A stretch of DNA of 64,000 nucleotides from assembly GCA_965140765.1 (NCBI GenBank), contig OZ223309.1, forward strand, positions 1,612,001 to 1,676,000, written 5' to 3'. Position 1 is the stretch's first letter. Each line of letters begins with the position of its first letter. Below are positions 50,989-60,605 of this stretch, one piece after another. The position numbers were made by a program, and so were the translations under genes. The notes beneath the pieces were generated by a model, which searched no databases, was not told the origin of the DNA, and saw only the letters and a list, made by a program, of their open reading frames with translations. This DNA is from Sunxiuqinia sp963678245 (GTDB lineage Bacteria > Bacteroidota > Bacteroidia > Bacteroidales > Prolixibacteraceae).

Positions 50989-52665
50989 ATGAATAGACTT
51001 AACGACATTCTGACCCAGATAGACGGCTATATTGGGGGTAGTCAGTGGTTTGTGTTTTTATTATTAGGTACAGGACTCTTTTTTACCATCTATTTACGGT
51101 TTCCACAATTCCGGTATTTAAAGCCTGCTTTCCGCATTGTTCGAGGAAAATTCGATCGTGAAGGAGATGTTGGTGACACTTCCCACTTTCAGGCGTTGAT
51201 GACTGCGTTGTCGGGAACGGTTGGAACGGGTAATATTGCCGGTGTAGCCTTGGCAATTCACCTTGGCGGGCCTGCGGCTCTTTTTTGGATGTGGGTAACG
51301 GCCTTGCTCGGAATGACGCTCAAGTTTGTTGAAGTAAGCATTTCACACAAATATAGAGAGAAGGCCGAAGATGGCACAATTGCCGGCGGCCCGATGTATT
51401 ATATGAGAAACCGCTTAAATATGAAGTGGTTAGCTGTAATTTTTGCCGTTGCTACTATCTTTTCATCTTTCGGAACGGGAAACCTACCTCAGATAAATTC
51501 AATTTCAAACTCCATTTTCGCTACGTTTGGAATTAACAAGATACTTACCGGAGCTGTTTTATCTATTCTGCTGGGCTTTGTAATTATTGGCGGCATAAAA
51601 CGAATAGCAAAAGTAACATCCCGCCTGGTGCCTTTAATGGCCATCATTTATTTTCTGGGTGCCATGGCTGTTATTCTTTTCAACTACGAAAACATTATCC
51701 CTTCATTTATCTCAATCTTTAGCGATTTGTTTACAGGTACGTCTGCCGCCGGCGGATTTTTGGGTGCAGGTTTTTCGTTTGCATTTAATCGCGGAGTAAA
51801 TCGTGGCTTATTTTCAAATGAAGCAGGGCAGGGATCGGCACCTATTGCTCATGCTACAGCACGTGCTCACGAACCGATTTCCGAAGGATTAGTTGCCTTG
51901 TTGGGGCCTTTTATTGATACCATTATCATTTGCACACTTACCGGCTTGGTCATCCTTTCGTCTGGCGTTTGGAGTAAAAAAATTGATAATCAGTTTCAGG
52001 ATGCTGACATTCAGATATTGGCAGGTCAATACGATGAACATGATACAGCAGATCGCGAGAAGCTGGCTAACTTTCTGCAGGAGAAAGCTGACCTCCCGTT
52101 GTATTCAGGAAGTATTGAGGTGGCTGATGGTGTTATTCAAAGCGAAGTTACCGTTTTGCATTCCCGCTCTGTTGCTGATGATGTTCTGGTGTCAAAGGAT
52201 GGTAATCAGTTTACAGGAACTGTTGTGGTTGTTAATGGAAATATTGCGAACGCTGAAGAAGTTGTACTCACTGGAAAATCACTTATTCACAGTGCGCCAC
52301 TAACCACTGAAGCTTTTACAAAAAGTTGGTTTGGATCGTACGGACGTTATATCGTGTCTATTGGACTATTACTTTTTGCTTTTTCAACAGCAATTTCCTG
52401 GTCATATTACGGAGACCGGGCCGTCAACTTTCTATTTGGAATGAAAGGTGAAATTTATTTTCGCATCGTCTATGTTATTGGATTTTTCTTTGCCTCTTTT
52501 ACTGATACCACACTTATTTGGACAATTTCAGGGATTACAATTGTCATCATGACTGTTCCTAACCTAATCGGAATCTTGTTGTTGCGCAAAGAGATGAAGT
52601 CTGAAGTAAAAAGCTTCTGGAAAGAGTATGCTGAAGTTTTTAAAGAAGATAAGAAGTATTCTTGA
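50989..52665 (+). CDS. Sodium:alanine/glycine symporter (AGCS family) with periplasmic-type insert
   Basis: A 558-residue AGCS transporter with the family signature GDTSHFQALMTALSGTVGTG near residue 62 and ARAHEPISEGLVALLGPF near 290. It is about 100 residues longer than usual: residues about 328-440 form a strand-rich segment (LPLYSGSIEVADGVIQSE, then GNQFTGTVVVVNGNI) inserted between TM helices. The rest, from WFGSYGRYIVSIGLLLFAFS, is normal. The insert may act outside the inner membrane (inference). It should take up alanine or glycine with sodium. Confidence 0.92.
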   Translation: MNRLNDILTQIDGYIGGSQWFVFLLLGTGLFFTIYLRFPQFRYLKPAFRIVRGKFDREGDVGDTSHFQALMTALSGTVGTGNIAGVALAIHLGGPAALFWMWVTALLGMTLKFVEVSISHKYREKAEDGTIAGGPMYYMRNRLNMKWLAVIFAVATIFSSFGTGNLPQINSISNSIFATFGINKILTGAVLSILLGFVIIGGIKRIAKVTSRLVPLMAIIYFLGAMAVILFNYENIIPSFISIFSDLFTGTSAAGGFLGAGFSFAFNRGVNRGLFSNEAGQGSAPIAHATARAHEPISEGLVALLGPFIDTIIICTLTGLVILSSGVWSKKIDNQFQDADIQILAGQYDEHDTADREKLANFLQEKADLPLYSGSIEVADGVIQSEVTVLHSRSVADDVLVSKDGNQFTGTVVVVNGNIANAEEVVLTGKSLIHSAPLTTEAFTKSWFGSYGRYIVSIGLLLFAFSTAISWSYYGDRAVNFLFGMKGEIYFRIVYVIGFFFASFTDTTLIWTISGITIVIMTVPNLIGILLLRKEMKSEVKSFWKEYAEVFKEDKKYS

Positions 52666-52676
52666 TTTAACTTATT

Positions 52677-52684
52677 TATATTTG
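52677..52684 (+). promoter_or_regulatory. -7 promoter box (TATATTTG)
   Basis: Matches TAnnTTTG, 21 bp before the receiver gene start at 52706. A clearly spaced -33 element is not seen. Confidence 0.55.
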
Positions 52685-52705
52685 TTACTCTCTTTTAAAT
52701 GAAAT

Positions 52706-53095
52706 ATGGAAATTGACCTTAAAAAAATATCACTCTTGGTTGTTGATGACAGCTCAATTAATCAACGAGTTGTCGCGATGTCATTACGAAACACCATCGA
52801 AGATATTGATGTTGCAAGTGATGGATTGGAAGCATTTGAAAAATATTGTGCAAAGCAATACGATGTCATCATAATGGATGGCCGTATGCCAGTGATGGAT
52901 GGATATGAATCAACCAGAAAGATCAGACAATTTGAGATTGATCAAGGTATTGACAAGAAATCTACGATCATTGCGCTAACAGGGAGTGATACTGATGAAG
53001 AATCAAAAAATTGCATAGATTCAGGAATGAACGCGTCATTATTGAAGCCTTTTCGGTTAACCCAATTTTTGGATATTCTGAAAGAAATTAGTTGA
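52706..53095 (+). CDS. Single-domain response regulator
   Basis: A 129-residue receiver with no output domain. It has the acidic pair in LLVVDDSSINQR, phosphoacceptor D58 in VIIMDGRMPVMDGYES, the threonine in IIALTGSDTDEES and the lysine in LLKPFRLTQF. Unlike the receiver at 30574, no kinase or CheC gene is adjacent. It lies between the AGCS gene and mutS2 with its own promoter, so its partner must be elsewhere. Confidence 0.93.
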   Translation: MEIDLKKISLLVVDDSSINQRVVAMSLRNTIEDIDVASDGLEAFEKYCAKQYDVIIMDGRMPVMDGYESTRKIRQFEIDQGIDKKSTIIALTGSDTDEESKNCIDSGMNASLLKPFRLTQFLDILKEIS

Positions 53096-53097
53096 TC

Positions 53098-53130
53098 TTT
53101 GTTATTTCACCCCGCAACTTCCTATTTTTG
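53098..53130 (+). promoter_or_regulatory. mutS2 promoter (TTTG-N21-TATTTTTG)
   Basis: TTTG (53098-53101) is spaced 21 bp from TATTTTTG (53123-53130), matching the Bacteroidota -33/-7 pair, and ends 15 bp before the MutS2 ATG. Confidence 0.7.
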
Positions 53131-53145
53131 CCGAACAATTGAAAA

Positions 53146-55635
53146 ATGATGGTGAAAATATATCCTCAAAATTTTGAATCAAAGATTGGATTTGATCGGG
53201 TTCGGGCTTTATTAAAAAGCAATTGTTTAGGCGAACTTGGAAAAGCTCGTGTAGATGAAATTTCATTTTTAACTGATTTTAAAGCGATTCAATTAGAATT
53301 GGCTTATGCTGATGAGTTTGCCAAATTGACTCAAGAGAACGACGCTTTTCCTACTAATTATTATTTCGATTTACGCCAGTCACTATCAAAAATAAAAACC
53401 GAAGGTCGTTTTTTAGAAGTGCTTGAACTGTTTGACCTGAAACGATCATTGGAAACGATTACTGCAATCGTACGGTTTTTAGGCAATCAAAAGGAAGAAC
53501 TTTATCCGAACCTGAAAAAACTAGTGCAACCTGTTCAGGTATTCCCGTATATCAAGGACCGTATTGACCAAATTATTTCACAACATGGAAAGATCAAAGA
53601 TCAGGCTTCTCCGGAGCTTGGACGGATCAGACGTGAGTTACTCAATAAGCAAAATAATGTTTCAAAACGGCTGCACAGTATTTTAAGACAAGCACAACGA
53701 GATGGTTTGGTTGATGAAGATACAACTGTTTCAATTCGCGATGGAAGGCCGGTGATTCCGGTCTCTTCGGCAATGAAACGGCGATTAAATGGTATTGTTC
53801 ACGATGAGTCGGCAACAGGTAAAACAGCTTATGTTGAACCTTCCGAAGTTGTCGAAATCAACAACGAAATTAGAGAGCTGGAGTACGCAGAAAAGCGCGA
53901 AATTGTCCGAATTTTGATTGAGTTTTCCGCTGATATTCGTCCTTATCTGGATGAACTTTTTGGTTTGTACGATTTTTTGGGAACGATTGATTTTATACGA
54001 GCCAAGGCACGTGTTGGTATTCAGATGGAGGCAATCAAACCTGCGATGGAAGGAAAACCACAGCTATTTTGGGAGAAAGCAGTGCACCCACTGTTGAAAA
54101 TTGCACTGGATCGGGAAAAAAGAAAAGTCACTCCACTCAACATTGAATTAAGCGAGGAGAAACATCTCTTGCTAATTTCGGGGCCAAATGCCGGAGGCAA
54201 ATCGGTTTGTTTAAAGACGGTAGGATTGTTGCAGTATATGCTTCAGTGCGGATTGTTGATTCCGATTGACGAAACCAGCCGGGTAGGTATTTTCGATCAG
54301 CTGTTTATCGATATTGGAGATGAACAGTCGATTGAAAATGATTTGAGTACCTACAGTTCACACCTGATGAACATGAAGCACTTTTTAAAATTTACCAACG
54401 ATAAAACCTTGGTGTTGATTGATGAATTTGGAACAGGAACTGAACCCATGATTGGCGGGGCAATTGCTGAAGCCATTTTGGATCAATTAAATCAGGAACG
54501 AACTTTTGGAGTGATTACAACACACTATACCAATCTGAAGCACTTTGCCTCGTCAGCCGATGGTATTGAAAACGGAGCGATGCTGTATGATAATCACCGG
54601 ATGGAACCTTTATTTCAGTTACAGATTGGGAAACCCGGTAGCTCTTTTGCTTTCGAAATAGCCCGTAAGATTGGCATGCCCGAATCCATTTTGGAGGAGG
54701 CAACCAATAAGGTTGGGAAGGATCACATTAACTTCGACAAACACTTGCGTGATATTGTTCGCGATAAACGTTACTGGGAGTCGAAACGACAGCGAATCCG
54801 CAAGGTAGAGCGCAGCCTGGATGAGCTGGCTGAAAAGTATGAGCTTGATTTGGGCGATTTGTCGAAACAGCGTAAGCAGATTATGGCCGAAGCCAAAGAG
54901 GAAGCTTCCCGTATTTTAGCTGAAGCCAACAAGAAGGTGGAGAATACGATTCGGGAAATTCGTGAAAGTCAAGCTGAAAAGGAAAAGACGAAGGAAATCC
55001 GGAAGCAACTTTCAACCTATAAAGAGCAAGTTAAAGAGGTTGAAAAAGAGGATGATAAATGGATCAACAAGAAGATTAAAAAGCTAAAGGAAAAAGAACA
55101 GCGCCGTGATAAGCGTCGTCCTGAGAAACCCGAAAAGCAAAAAGCCACTCCGAAAAAAAAGAAGGAAGAACTGGAACCGGGAGATAAAGTAAAAATAGAC
55201 GGACAAAGCACGATTGGTGAAGTTTTGGAGTTGGGAGAAAAAAATGCGGTCGTTGCATTTGGCCAACTACGCACCTCGATTAGTCGCAAAAAGCTACAAA
55301 AAGTAAGCAATAATGAGGCGAAAAAGGAATTGCGCGGAACGAACCGGACATTGCCCAATGTACATCGAAAGCTATTTGAAAAGCGAAATACATTTAAATC
55401 GGAGATTGATGTTCGAGGGCAGCGTGCAGAAGAGGCGATCACCAATATTCAAGTATTTCTGGATGAAGCTATAATGCTTGATGTGCGGGAGCTTCGCATA
55501 CTTCACGGTAAAGGAAATGGTATTTTACGCGAGATGATCCGTAGTTTTTTAGGAGCCGATCCGGTTGTAAAATCGTACCGCGATGAGCATGTTCAATTTG
55601 GTGGTGCAGGAATTACCATTGTTGAACTGAGTTAG
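53146..55635 (+). CDS. mutS2: Endonuclease MutS2
   Basis: An 829-residue MutS2. It has core helices, the ATPase domain with Walker A ISGPNAGGKSVCLKTVG near residue 344 and Walker B VLIDEFGTGTEP near 424, a Lys/Glu-rich coiled coil (about 530-690), and a C-terminal Smr nuclease domain (EIDVRGQRAEEAITNIQVF, then LRILHGKGNGILREMIRSFL). It suppresses recombination and acts on collided ribosomes or branched DNA in characterised bacteria. Two adjacent ATGs open the frame. Confidence 0.96.
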   Translation: MMVKIYPQNFESKIGFDRVRALLKSNCLGELGKARVDEISFLTDFKAIQLELAYADEFAKLTQENDAFPTNYYFDLRQSLSKIKTEGRFLEVLELFDLKRSLETITAIVRFLGNQKEELYPNLKKLVQPVQVFPYIKDRIDQIISQHGKIKDQASPELGRIRRELLNKQNNVSKRLHSILRQAQRDGLVDEDTTVSIRDGRPVIPVSSAMKRRLNGIVHDESATGKTAYVEPSEVVEINNEIRELEYAEKREIVRILIEFSADIRPYLDELFGLYDFLGTIDFIRAKARVGIQMEAIKPAMEGKPQLFWEKAVHPLLKIALDREKRKVTPLNIELSEEKHLLLISGPNAGGKSVCLKTVGLLQYMLQCGLLIPIDETSRVGIFDQLFIDIGDEQSIENDLSTYSSHLMNMKHFLKFTNDKTLVLIDEFGTGTEPMIGGAIAEAILDQLNQERTFGVITTHYTNLKHFASSADGIENGAMLYDNHRMEPLFQLQIGKPGSSFAFEIARKIGMPESILEEATNKVGKDHINFDKHLRDIVRDKRYWESKRQRIRKVERSLDELAEKYELDLGDLSKQRKQIMAEAKEEASRILAEANKKVENTIREIRESQAEKEKTKEIRKQLSTYKEQVKEVEKEDDKWINKKIKKLKEKEQRRDKRRPEKPEKQKATPKKKKEELEPGDKVKIDGQSTIGEVLELGEKNAVVAFGQLRTSISRKKLQKVSNNEAKKELRGTNRTLPNVHRKLFEKRNTFKSEIDVRGQRAEEAITNIQVFLDEAIMLDVRELRILHGKGNGILREMIRSFLGADPVVKSYRDEHVQFGGAGITIVELS

Positions 55636-55691
55636 TGGTGAGTAGCAAGTTTAAAGTTTCGAGTTCCAAATTGGAGTCGGGGAGTTGCTCA

Positions 55692-57032
55692 CTAGGCATT
55701 CAATTTCTTTTCCGGAATTGAAAGAATGAGCCCGTTGATGATAAACGCTAAAATAATCAGCCAGTTTGCAAAATTTGCTTCACTGTAACTGGCCCATATT
55801 TTGCCTCCCAAAGCAACGAATCCACCAACTAACATCGCTAAAATACTGAGTTGCTTATTTACTCTTAGGTTAGTTAGTGCAGCGATTAGTGGGACAATAA
55901 AAGCTCCGGAATAAAAGGCCAAAGCCATGAGTAATGTGCCAATTATCGAAGTAACTTTTAGTGCAAGAAGCACACTGACTATTCCACAAGCTACAATGAA
56001 ATAGCGGGTGTTTTTTAGCGATCGATCATTATTAATGTCCGAAGTGATTAATTCGCTTAAAATCATCGATGAAGTAAGCAGGGTGGTGTCGGCTGATGAT
56101 AAAACGGCTGATAAAAGTGCTACAGCCATAATCCCGGAAATCCATTCAGGCAAGTAAAAACTGATAACTTCGATTAAAGCGGCCGAGCCTTCCAAGCTTT
56201 CTTTTGGCAAATGACTGTGTGCGAAGACCCCGATGTACGCCAAAAGAAAGGCAAAGGGGATCAGGATTAAAGCGACCAGCTGCACGCTTTTTTTAGCGAT
56301 CTTTTCATCCTTGGCACAAAATACGCGTGAATAAATATCGGGACCAACGACAAAGGTGCTCGAAAAAGTCAGGATTAATACAAATAAGTCGGTTCCCGAA
56401 AAATGGTCGTTAAACGGGAAACTATTGCTAAATTCAGGAACGTACTCCGGTGTTCGCCATAAAAACAGGGCAGTTAGAATAACTCCCAGCAAGATGACAA
56501 ACGACTGAAAGAAGTCAGTTTTAATGATTGACATTTGCCCGCCAAGCAAAGTGTATAAAATGAAAACAGTACCCGAAATCAGCACCCCAGATTCGTAAGG
56601 AAGGTCAAAGAAACTATACAAAATTTTGGCTGAGGCGATTATTTGGGCGGCAACAATACCAATCCAAGCTAATGGAATAATTACCGATGCGGTCTTTCGG
56701 GCTGCTTCTCCGTAAAACTGCCCGATTAGGTTTGTCAACGTAAACTTTCCCATTCGGTTCACTTTCCCTACCAGCGGAACCAATAACCACAAGCCGAGGG
56801 AGGCCGCCAAAATATACCAAGCAGCAGCCCATTCCTGATATTTTGTGAGGTTTACGGTTCCCAAAATTGCTGATCCTCCCAGAATTGTAGCCATTAAGCT
56901 GCCGGCAACCTGCCAAAACCCCGTTTGCTTGCCGGCAATAAAATAATCGATAGGCTTTTTAATTTTCCACCAAGAATAAATTCCCAACCCTATAATGAAA
57001 GAAGAGTAGATGATCAGTATGACAATTTGCAT
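55692..57032 (-). CDS. Sodium:solute symporter (SSS family)
   Basis: A 446-residue transporter with about 12-13 TM helices. Family blocks are YFIAGKQTGFWQVAGSLMAT near residue 30, VFCAKDEKIAKKSVQ near residue 240 and ALLSAVLSSADTTLLTSSMI near residue 310. The ATG at 57032 fits the first TM better than one 54 bp upstream. It lies 4 bp after the regulator gene and divergent from DUF1080/isomerase/Gfo-Idh genes, so a sugar or glycoside substrate is likely (inference). Confidence 0.9.
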   Translation of the reverse strand: MQIVILIIYSSFIIGLGIYSWWKIKKPIDYFIAGKQTGFWQVAGSLMATILGGSAILGTVNLTKYQEWAAAWYILAASLGLWLLVPLVGKVNRMGKFTLTNLIGQFYGEAARKTASVIIPLAWIGIVAAQIIASAKILYSFFDLPYESGVLISGTVFILYTLLGGQMSIIKTDFFQSFVILLGVILTALFLWRTPEYVPEFSNSFPFNDHFSGTDLFVLILTFSSTFVVGPDIYSRVFCAKDEKIAKKSVQLVALILIPFAFLLAYIGVFAHSHLPKESLEGSAALIEVISFYLPEWISGIMAVALLSAVLSSADTTLLTSSMILSELITSDINNDRSLKNTRYFIVACGIVSVLLALKVTSIIGTLLMALAFYSGAFIVPLIAALTNLRVNKQLSILAMLVGGFVALGGKIWASYSEANFANWLIILAFIINGLILSIPEKKLNA

Positions 57033-57036
57033 AAAA

Positions 57037-58209
57037 TTATTCGACCTTAATAAGTTCAAAAGACAAATCAGTTTTGTTAATACCATCGACTTTGAAAAGA
57101 GCTTTGAAATCTTCCGATTCGATTTTTTGAAGCTGTTCTTTCTGGAAATCTTTCAGGTATGCAGGATTAGTCATCTGATTAACAATTGAAATATTGCCAA
57201 TATCCATCGCTGATAGAAATAGTAAGATATGATTCCCTGAGAACTCTTTTGTTTTAATCATAAGTGCATAATCTTTCTGCTTTGTGTTATCACTTTCCGG
57301 TCGAAATATTTCAGTACACGGATCAGAAGAATAAATTAACTGATGGGAAGCAGTTGAAACTCCAAAAGAAAAAGTCATTTCCTTGACCAGATTTTCGAAC
57401 AAGCCCATATTTTTATAATTTCCGATAAAAATGATGTTATTGTTTTTTAAATCATCAGGTTGAAGATCAGATGATAATTTCACATCGATTGAGGCTCCGG
57501 TTTGAGCAAATACTTTGTAAATTTCGCTTTGACAAAATACGGCCATTTTCGATAAATAGGTCAGGCTCGACTTTGTGATCGTTTTAATTAAGTCCGGATT
57601 TTTATCCAATAAATGCTCGTAATCAACTTCAGAGTTAATACTGAAATCCCGAAATATTCCGTTTTCTCCGGTTGGGATTTGCCCATTAAACACAAAATAA
57701 TCTCCTAAAACCAGCAGGGTGGACTTTTCGTTCTTTGTAAATTCTTGCCATACAGGAAGATCTTTCCAAGGATTTTGAGTTCGTTTCGCGTTAAACAACA
57801 ACAAATAAATTACGCCAACTAAGGCCATCGAAGAAATAACAAAAGGGATTAAATACGGCTTTGGCTTTGGTTTTCGGTGATCTTTAGCAGAATCAAACCT
57901 GACTTTATATTTGCCCTTTTCGACGACAAAAACAACCGGATCTTTACTTCCTTCATTTTCGTAATACTCGGTCAGTTTTCTTCGAACATTGTGAATATAT
58001 ACCCGGATATTAGAATCTTGCTTATTGTTGTCGGAATACTTTTTGCCAAACAATTCAACTCCAATTGTATATTCTTTCGGATTTTTTCCTTCTAAAGAAG
58101 CATTGACCAAGTAGCTTAAAAGGTCACAGCTGATTTTCGATTTAGAGAATTGCTTACTCGAAATTACTTTGTGTAAATATTTGTTTATTAGGATTTTATT
58201 TGTATTCAT
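57037..58209 (-). CDS. Membrane-anchored winged-helix regulator (CadC/ToxR-like layout)
   Basis: A 390-residue protein with a winged-helix-like domain (residues about 25-105) containing YTIGVELFGKKYSDNN, SNIRVYIHNVRRKLTEYY and VVEKGKYKVRF. One TM helix (about 119-139, PFVISSMALVGVIYLLLF) and a 250-residue outer domain follow. This is a one-component layout: outside sensing, cytoplasmic DNA binding. The ATG at 58209 was preferred to 58263, which would place a palindrome inside the gene. The adjacent symporter and divergent sugar genes are the likely targets. Confidence 0.8.
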   Translation of the reverse strand: MNTNKILINKYLHKVISSKQFSKSKISCDLLSYLVNASLEGKNPKEYTIGVELFGKKYSDNNKQDSNIRVYIHNVRRKLTEYYENEGSKDPVVFVVEKGKYKVRFDSAKDHRKPKPKPYLIPFVISSMALVGVIYLLLFNAKRTQNPWKDLPVWQEFTKNEKSTLLVLGDYFVFNGQIPTGENGIFRDFSINSEVDYEHLLDKNPDLIKTITKSSLTYLSKMAVFCQSEIYKVFAQTGASIDVKLSSDLQPDDLKNNNIIFIGNYKNMGLFENLVKEMTFSFGVSTASHQLIYSSDPCTEIFRPESDNTKQKDYALMIKTKEFSGNHILLFLSAMDIGNISIVNQMTNPAYLKDFQKEQLQKIESEDFKALFKVDGINKTDLSFELIKVE

Positions 58210-58228
58210 TTTAGGTTTTATAGCGAGC

Positions 58229-58243
58229 TTATAACAGTTATAA
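58229..58243. promoter_or_regulatory. Palindrome in the divergent promoter region
   Basis: TTATAAC-A-GTTATAA is a perfect inverted repeat with a 1-base centre, 20 bp from the regulator start and about 105 bp before the DUF1080 gene. Its position makes it a candidate operator for the membrane regulator. Confidence 0.5.
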
Positions 58244-58292
58244 AACGAGTTTGACTCTGGCAAATATACCCAAATATGCGTAATTTGATAAC

Positions 58293-58309
58293 TTCGTTAG
58301 GTCAACGAA
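58293..58309. promoter_or_regulatory. Second inverted repeat in the divergent promoter region
   Basis: TTCGTT-AGGTC-AACGAA pairs perfectly over 6 bp around a 5-base centre and lies 39 bp before the DUF1080 start. It may be a further regulator site. Confidence 0.45.
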
Positions 58310-58347
58310 CGAATTTTAATTAATAATACTAATTGAATAATAGAACT

Positions 58348-59748
58348 ATGAAAATTCTAACTTCTTTTCTTTTTTTATTTATTTCTACTTTTTTATTTGC
58401 AAACGAAGCAGATGGATGGAACGATCTCTTTAACGGGAAAGACTTGTCGGGCTGGAAACAACTTAATGGGAAAGCCAAGTACGAAGTAATTGATGGCGAA
58501 ATCGTGGGAACAACAGTTGCCAATACGCCAAATTCCTTTTTGACCACCGACAAGTCATATGGTGACTTTATTTTTGAAGTTGATTTGCTCGTTGACAACG
58601 AGATGAATTCGGGTATCCAGTTTCGTAGCTTAAGTGATCCGAACTATATGGATGGCCGTGTTCATGGTTATCAGTGCGAGGTAGATCCTTCAGCCAGAGC
58701 ATGGAGCGGCGGTATTTATGATGAAGCTCGCCGAGGTTGGCTTTATCCATTAGAAATGAATCCTAAGGGGCGGGAAGCTTTTCGCCGGGGAGAATGGAAT
58801 CATTATCATATTGAAGCGATTGGAAACTCAATTCGTACGTGGGTCAATGGTATTCCTTGTGCTGATTTGGTTGATGATGAGACAGCAAAAGGTTTCATTG
58901 CCTTGCAAGTCCATAGTATTCATGATGAGTCAGAAGCTGGCAAGCAAATTAAATGGCGCAACGTTCGAATTAAAACGGAGAATTTGCAATGCAGGCCGTG
59001 GACTGATATCCCTGTTGTTAATTTAGTCCCCAATTACCTCTCGCCGCAAGAACGCGCTCAGGGGTGGAGACTTTTATTCAATGGTGAAACAACCAGTGGT
59101 TGGCGTGGTGTTGGAAAAGAAGCTTTCCCCGAAAAAGGATGGCATGTTGAAAATGGCGAATTGGTTGTTGAATCGGCAGATGGAGCTGAGTCTGGAAATG
59201 GAGGAGATATTGTTACATTGGATGAGTACAGTACCTTCGAGTTCAAAGTTGATTTTAAAATAACTGAAGGAGCAAATAGCGGGATTAAATATTTCATAAC
59301 TGAAAAATATGGCTCCGATATGTCAGCTATCGGTCTGGAATATCAAATATTGGATGATAAAAGACACCCAGACGCCAAAAAAGGAACAGATGGCAACAGG
59401 ACAATCGGTTCATTGTACGATTTAATTCCTGCCCACAAAAATAAAATTGTTCATAAACCCGGTGAATGGAATCAGGCTAGGTTAGTTGTAAAAGGAACAC
59501 GCCATGAAGAATGGTTGAAGGGGAACAATTTTGTTGCAACCGATTTCGTTGGTGCGAGTGTTGAGCATTGGTTGAATAACAGAAAAGTGCTTGAATATGA
59601 GCGAGGAACACAAGCATTTTACGCCTTGGTTGCGCGTAGTAAATATGCAAAATGGGATGGTTTTGGAGGATGGGAATCCGGTCATGTCCTGTTGCAAGAT
59701 CATGGAAATGAAGTTCATTTCAGAAGTATAAAAATCCGCAAGCTTTAG
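58348..59748 (+). CDS. Two-domain DUF1080 (3-keto-disaccharide hydrolase-like) secreted protein
   Basis: A 466-residue exported protein (signal peptide residues 1-18, ending FLFANEA) with two DUF1080 jelly-roll domains, about 25-220 and 230-466. The first has GWNDLFNGKDLSGWKQLNG and NSGIQFRSLSDPNYMDGRVH; the second GWRLLFNGETTSGWRGVGKE and GLEYQILDDKRHPDAK. DUF1080 proteins include hydrolases of 3-keto-glycosides. The ATG was chosen over an in-frame TTG 15 bp upstream. The isomerase gene begins 5 bp after its stop. Confidence 0.88.
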   Translation: MKILTSFLFLFISTFLFANEADGWNDLFNGKDLSGWKQLNGKAKYEVIDGEIVGTTVANTPNSFLTTDKSYGDFIFEVDLLVDNEMNSGIQFRSLSDPNYMDGRVHGYQCEVDPSARAWSGGIYDEARRGWLYPLEMNPKGREAFRRGEWNHYHIEAIGNSIRTWVNGIPCADLVDDETAKGFIALQVHSIHDESEAGKQIKWRNVRIKTENLQCRPWTDIPVVNLVPNYLSPQERAQGWRLLFNGETTSGWRGVGKEAFPEKGWHVENGELVVESADGAESGNGGDIVTLDEYSTFEFKVDFKITEGANSGIKYFITEKYGSDMSAIGLEYQILDDKRHPDAKKGTDGNRTIGSLYDLIPAHKNKIVHKPGEWNQARLVVKGTRHEEWLKGNNFVATDFVGASVEHWLNNRKVLEYERGTQAFYALVARSKYAKWDGFGGWESGHVLLQDHGNEVHFRSIKIRKL

Positions 59749-59753
59749 AGCTT

Positions 59754-60587
59754 ATGAAATTAGTCGGGAAATTAATAGTAGGATTTATTCTGGTTAGCAT
59801 TTTTAGTACTTGCCAAACGGAGCAGAAACCCCTTGTTCCTGTTCAAAAAAAGGAGGTGAAATTTAAACTTGGCGTTGCATCCTATTCGCTTCGGAAGTTT
59901 AACATAGACAAGACCTTGGAGTTTTCCAAACAGCTAGGCGCTGATTACATTGCATTTAAAAGCTTTCATTTGAAATTAGATGCCAGCGATAATGAGATTG
60001 CAGAAGCGATCAAAAAAACAAAAGAAGCTGGTCTCGACTTATACGCCGGAGGTGTGATTTATATGCGAAGTAAGGCAGAGGTTGATCAGGCTTTCGATTA
60101 TGCACAAAAAGCAGGCATGGATATCATTGTTGGTGTTCCGGATCACGAGTTGCTTACTTATGTGGAGAGCAAAGTAAAAGAATATGATATCAAATTGGCG
60201 ATCCACAATCATGGTCCCGGCGATAAGCTATATCCGAGTGCCGAGAGTGCCTATGTTTTAATTAAAGAAATGGATCCCCGAATGGGATTATGCATTGATA
60301 TTGGTCACACCAAACGAATTGGAAGGAGTCCTTCTGAAGACGTTCAAAATTACTTCGAGCGGGTATTTGATATTCACATAAAAGATGTGACTAAAGCAGC
60401 TCCTGATGGATCGACCTGTGAAATAGGCCGTGGTGTAATCAATTTCAATCAGTTTTTAAATGACTTAGTTGAGCTGGGGTATGATGGTGTATTAGCGCTT
60501 GAATTCGAAAAAGACGGAGATAGCCCTTTCATTGGAATGGCTGAGTCGATGGGATATGTGAAAGGTATATTATCAACAATTGAATAA
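59754..60587 (+). CDS. Sugar phosphate isomerase/epimerase-like TIM-barrel lipoprotein
   Basis: A 277-residue xylose-isomerase-like TIM barrel with a lipobox ending at C20 (FSTC), so it is likely a periplasmic lipoprotein. It has FKLGVASYSLRKFNIDKT near residue 37, LAIHNHGPGDKLYPS near residue 148 and CIDIGHTKRIGRSP near residue 178, with His/Asp/Glu residues typical of the metal site, and ALEFEKDGD near the end. It probably acts on keto-sugars released by the DUF1080 protein (inference). The Gfo/Idh gene follows 18 bp after its stop. Confidence 0.87.
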   Translation: MKLVGKLIVGFILVSIFSTCQTEQKPLVPVQKKEVKFKLGVASYSLRKFNIDKTLEFSKQLGADYIAFKSFHLKLDASDNEIAEAIKKTKEAGLDLYAGGVIYMRSKAEVDQAFDYAQKAGMDIIVGVPDHELLTYVESKVKEYDIKLAIHNHGPGDKLYPSAESAYVLIKEMDPRMGLCIDIGHTKRIGRSPSEDVQNYFERVFDIHIKDVTKAAPDGSTCEIGRGVINFNQFLNDLVELGYDGVLALEFEKDGDSPFIGMAESMGYVKGILSTIE

Positions 60588-60605
60588 ACCAACAAACTAA
60601 ATGAT

